Under the pieces are notes generated by a model. That model did not search any database. It was not told the origin of the DNA and saw only the letters and a program-made list of their open reading frames with translations. Shown here piece after piece: positions 62,353-64,000 of a DNA stretch of 64,000 nucleotides. Where the stretch lies: contig NZ_JBHTIK010000010.1 of assembly GCF_042676985.1 (NCBI RefSeq), positions 1-64,000 of the forward strand, in the 5' to 3' direction. Position 1 is the stretch's first letter. Each line of letters begins with the position of its first letter. The position numbers and the translations under genes are program-made. Origin of the DNA: Sphingosinicella xenopeptidilytica. Its GTDB lineage: Bacteria; Pseudomonadota; Alphaproteobacteria; Sphingomonadales; Sphingomonadaceae.

Positions 62353-62973
62353 ATGAAGATCAAGGTACAGACCCTCGACGCAAAAGCCGCCGGCGACGTT
62401 GAACTGAACGACGAGATTTTCGGTCTCGAACTTCGCACCGACATCCTGCACCGCGTCGTCAACTGGCAGCTGGCCAACCGTCGCGGCTATGCCCGCGCGG
62501 CGCGCGAGCGTTCGGATGTCGCACGCACCGGCAAGAAGTTCGGTCGCCAGAAGGGCGGCGGCACGGCCCGTCACGGCAACCGCCGCGCGCCGATCTTCAT
62601 CGGCGGCGGCAAGGCCCACGGCCCCCGCGCCCGCTCGTTCGAGCAGAGCCTGAACAAGAAGATCCGCGTCCTCGGCCTCAAGACCGCGCTGTCGGCGAAG
62701 GCGAAGGAAGGCAAGCTCATCGTCCTCAAGGACCTCGAGCTCAAGGATGCTAAGACGAAGGCGCTGCGCGAGCAGCTCGGCAAGCTCGGCATCACCAGCG
62801 GCCTCTTCATCGACGGCGACACGCCCGCGAACTTCCGTCTGGCCTGCGCGAACCTCTACAAGGTTGACGTGCTGCCGGTCATCGGCGCGAACGTGTACGA
62901 CATCCTCAATCACGACACGCTCGTCCTCACGACGTCGGCGGTCGAAAAGCTGGAGGCGCGCTTCAATGGCTAA
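62353..62973 (+). CDS. rplD: 50S ribosomal protein L4
   Basis: L4 lines the exit tunnel and in many bacteria represses its own operon. The 206 residues contain the tunnel-loop region GKKFGRQKGGGTARHGNRRA and the globular core (RVLGLKTALSAKAKEGKLIV, NVYDILNHDTLVLT). Length is normal. Its end overlaps the rplW start by 8 bp, as in many S10 operons. Confidence 0.99.
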   Translation: MKIKVQTLDAKAAGDVELNDEIFGLELRTDILHRVVNWQLANRRGYARAARERSDVARTGKKFGRQKGGGTARHGNRRAPIFIGGGKAHGPRARSFEQSLNKKIRVLGLKTALSAKAKEGKLIVLKDLELKDAKTKALREQLGKLGITSGLFIDGDTPANFRLACANLYKVDVLPVIGANVYDILNHDTLVLTTSAVEKLEARFNG

Positions 62974-63283
62974 AGCTGCGAAGAAGGCCGAGATCGCGCT
63001 GGAGCACTACGACGTGATCCTGTCGCCGGTCATCACCGAGAAGTCGACGCAGGTGTCGGAATACAACCAGGTTGTGTTCCACGTCGCGAAGACCGCGACC
63101 AAGCCCGCCATCAAGGCGGCGGTCGAAGCGCTGTTCGATGTCAAGGTGAAGGGCGTGAACACGCTCATCGCCAAGGGCAAGACGAAGCGCTGGAAGGGTC
63201 AGCGCTACATCCGCTCCGACGCGAAGAAAGCCGTCGTGACGCTCGCCGAAGGCGAGTCGATCGACGTGACCACGGGAATCTAA
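62966..63283 (+). CDS. rplW: 50S ribosomal protein L23
   Basis: L23 sits at the tunnel exit and docks SRP and trigger factor. The 105 residues show YDVILSPVITEKSTQVSEYN and VNTLIAKGKTKRWKGQRYIR. The ATG at 62966 overlaps the rplD stop by 8 bp; longer frames upstream are shadow of rplD. rplB starts 3 bp after it. Confidence 0.98.
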   Translation: MAKAAKKAEIALEHYDVILSPVITEKSTQVSEYNQVVFHVAKTATKPAIKAAVEALFDVKVKGVNTLIAKGKTKRWKGQRYIRSDAKKAVVTLAEGESIDVTTGI

Positions 63284-63286
63284 GCC

Positions 63287-64000
63287 ATGGCGCTCAAATC
63301 CTATAACCCCACCAGCGCAGCGCGCCGCGGCCTCGTCCTCGTCGACAAGTCGCAGCTCTTCAAGGGCAAGCCCGTCAAGGCGCTGACCGAGGGTCTCCAC
63401 AAGTCCGGCGGCCGCAACAACCAGGGCCACGCCACCGCGCGCGGCATTGGCGGTGGTCACAAGCGTCGCTATCGCATCGTCGATTTCAAGCGTCGCAAGT
63501 GGGACGTGGCGGCCGTTGTCGAGCGGATCGAGTATGACCCGAACCGCACGGCGTTCATCGCCCTCGTGAAGTACGAGGACGGCGAGCTGAACTACATCCT
63601 CGCACCGCAGCGTCTTGCCGTCGGCGACACCGTCGTCGCAGGCAAGAAGACCGACGTGAAGCCGGGCAATGCGATGGAAATCGGTCAGATGCCGGTCGGC
63701 ACGATCGTCCACAACGTCGAGATGAAGCCCCGCAAGGGCGGCCAGATCGCACGTTCGGCAGGCACCTATGTGCAGGTCGTCGGCCGCGACCGCGGCATGG
63801 CGATCGTCCGCCTCGGCTCGGGCGAGCAGCGCTACGTCCCCGCCGATTGCATGGCGACGGTCGGTGCGGTGTCGAACCCCGACAACTCGAACCAGAACCT
63901 TGCCAAGGCCGGTCGTAACCGCTGGCTCGGCAAGCGTCCGCTGACGCGCGGTGTCGCCAAGAACCCGGTCGACCACCCGCACGGCGGTGGTGAAGGCCGC
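63287..64000 (+). CDS. rplB: 50S ribosomal protein L2 (3' end missing at window edge)
   Basis: The open frame from the ATG at 63287 continues to the last base, giving 238 of about 278 residues. MALKSYNPTSAARRG, GGRNNQGHATARGIGGGHKR, RSAGTYVQVVGRD and the peptidyl-transferase-linked NPVDHPHGGGEGR identify L2. It follows rplW by 3 bp in the S10 operon. The missing tail is an edge effect. Confidence 0.98.
   Translation, partial: MALKSYNPTSAARRGLVLVDKSQLFKGKPVKALTEGLHKSGGRNNQGHATARGIGGGHKRRYRIVDFKRRKWDVAAVVERIEYDPNRTAFIALVKYEDGELNYILAPQRLAVGDTVVAGKKTDVKPGNAMEIGQMPVGTIVHNVEMKPRKGGQIARSAGTYVQVVGRDRGMAIVRLGSGEQRYVPADCMATVGAVSNPDNSNQNLAKAGRNRWLGKRPLTRGVAKNPVDHPHGGGEGR

Overview
The window is a dense, GC-rich, IS-free stretch of bacterial chromosome. 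Several features point to an alphaproteobacterium, most likely of the order Sphingomonadales: a DivL-type cell-cycle kinase, the order divL-tsaE-amgK-murU-addB-addA-trxA, alphaproteobacterial AddAB in place of RecBCD, Ala/Glu-rich tails on S16 and L3, and the str operon (rpsL-rpsG-fusA-tuf) running into the S10 operon. I assign the order by gene content and style only. No rRNA, tRNA, CRISPR array or mobile element was seen.

Layout. 1-5.1 kb: a leftward operon dapF-mtaB-ftsY-yciB with overlapping genes, a predicted lipoprotein methyltransferase and an outer-membrane protein. 5.4-10.5 kb: ffh, then rpsP-rimM-trmD-rplS with a secreted serine hydrolase gene spliced between rimM and trmD. 10.6-15.6 kb: leuC-leuD-leuB, a DUF502 membrane protein and asd. 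15.6-18.7 kb: a MarR-controlled EmrAB-type efflux operon with a clear operator. 18.7-24.3 kb: a DsbA-like/GFA/hydrolase operon, an M2 (ACE-like) peptidase, AMP nucleosidase and a peroxiredoxin. 24.4-27.2 kb: YqgE, a small secreted orphan and ahcY with a palindromic operator inside its promoter. 27.3-38.6 kb: divL, tsaE, the cell-wall recycling pair amgK-murU, addB, addA and trxA. 38.6-41.4 kb: a drug-efflux MFS gene, a small HTH-like gene and argJ. 41.5-45.5 kb: a four-gene operon of circularly permuted ATP-grasp, alpha-E protein, transglutaminase-like protease and Anbu proteasome-like peptidase. 45.5-46.7 kb: a thioesterase and a PEP-CTERM surface protein. 46.8-52.2 kb: a divergent copper-resistance locus (copA-copB leftward; Cu P-type ATPase and cueR rightward). 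52.2-56.6 kb: a small TonB-C-like protein, secA and an amidohydrolase. 56.6-64 kb: str and S10 operons; rplB runs off the right edge.

The most system-like locus is the ATP-grasp/alpha-E/transglutaminase/Anbu operon. It carries intact catalytic residues for ligation and proteolysis, but I know of no established substrate. Regulation can be read directly at several places: a MarR palindrome filling a 17-bp promoter spacer, an ahcY palindrome in the same position, and two back-to-back 19-bp-spacer MerR-type promoters between the copper operons. Three genes (marR, yqgE, copA) have start codons so close to their predicted -10 box that leaderless or near-leaderless mRNAs are likely.
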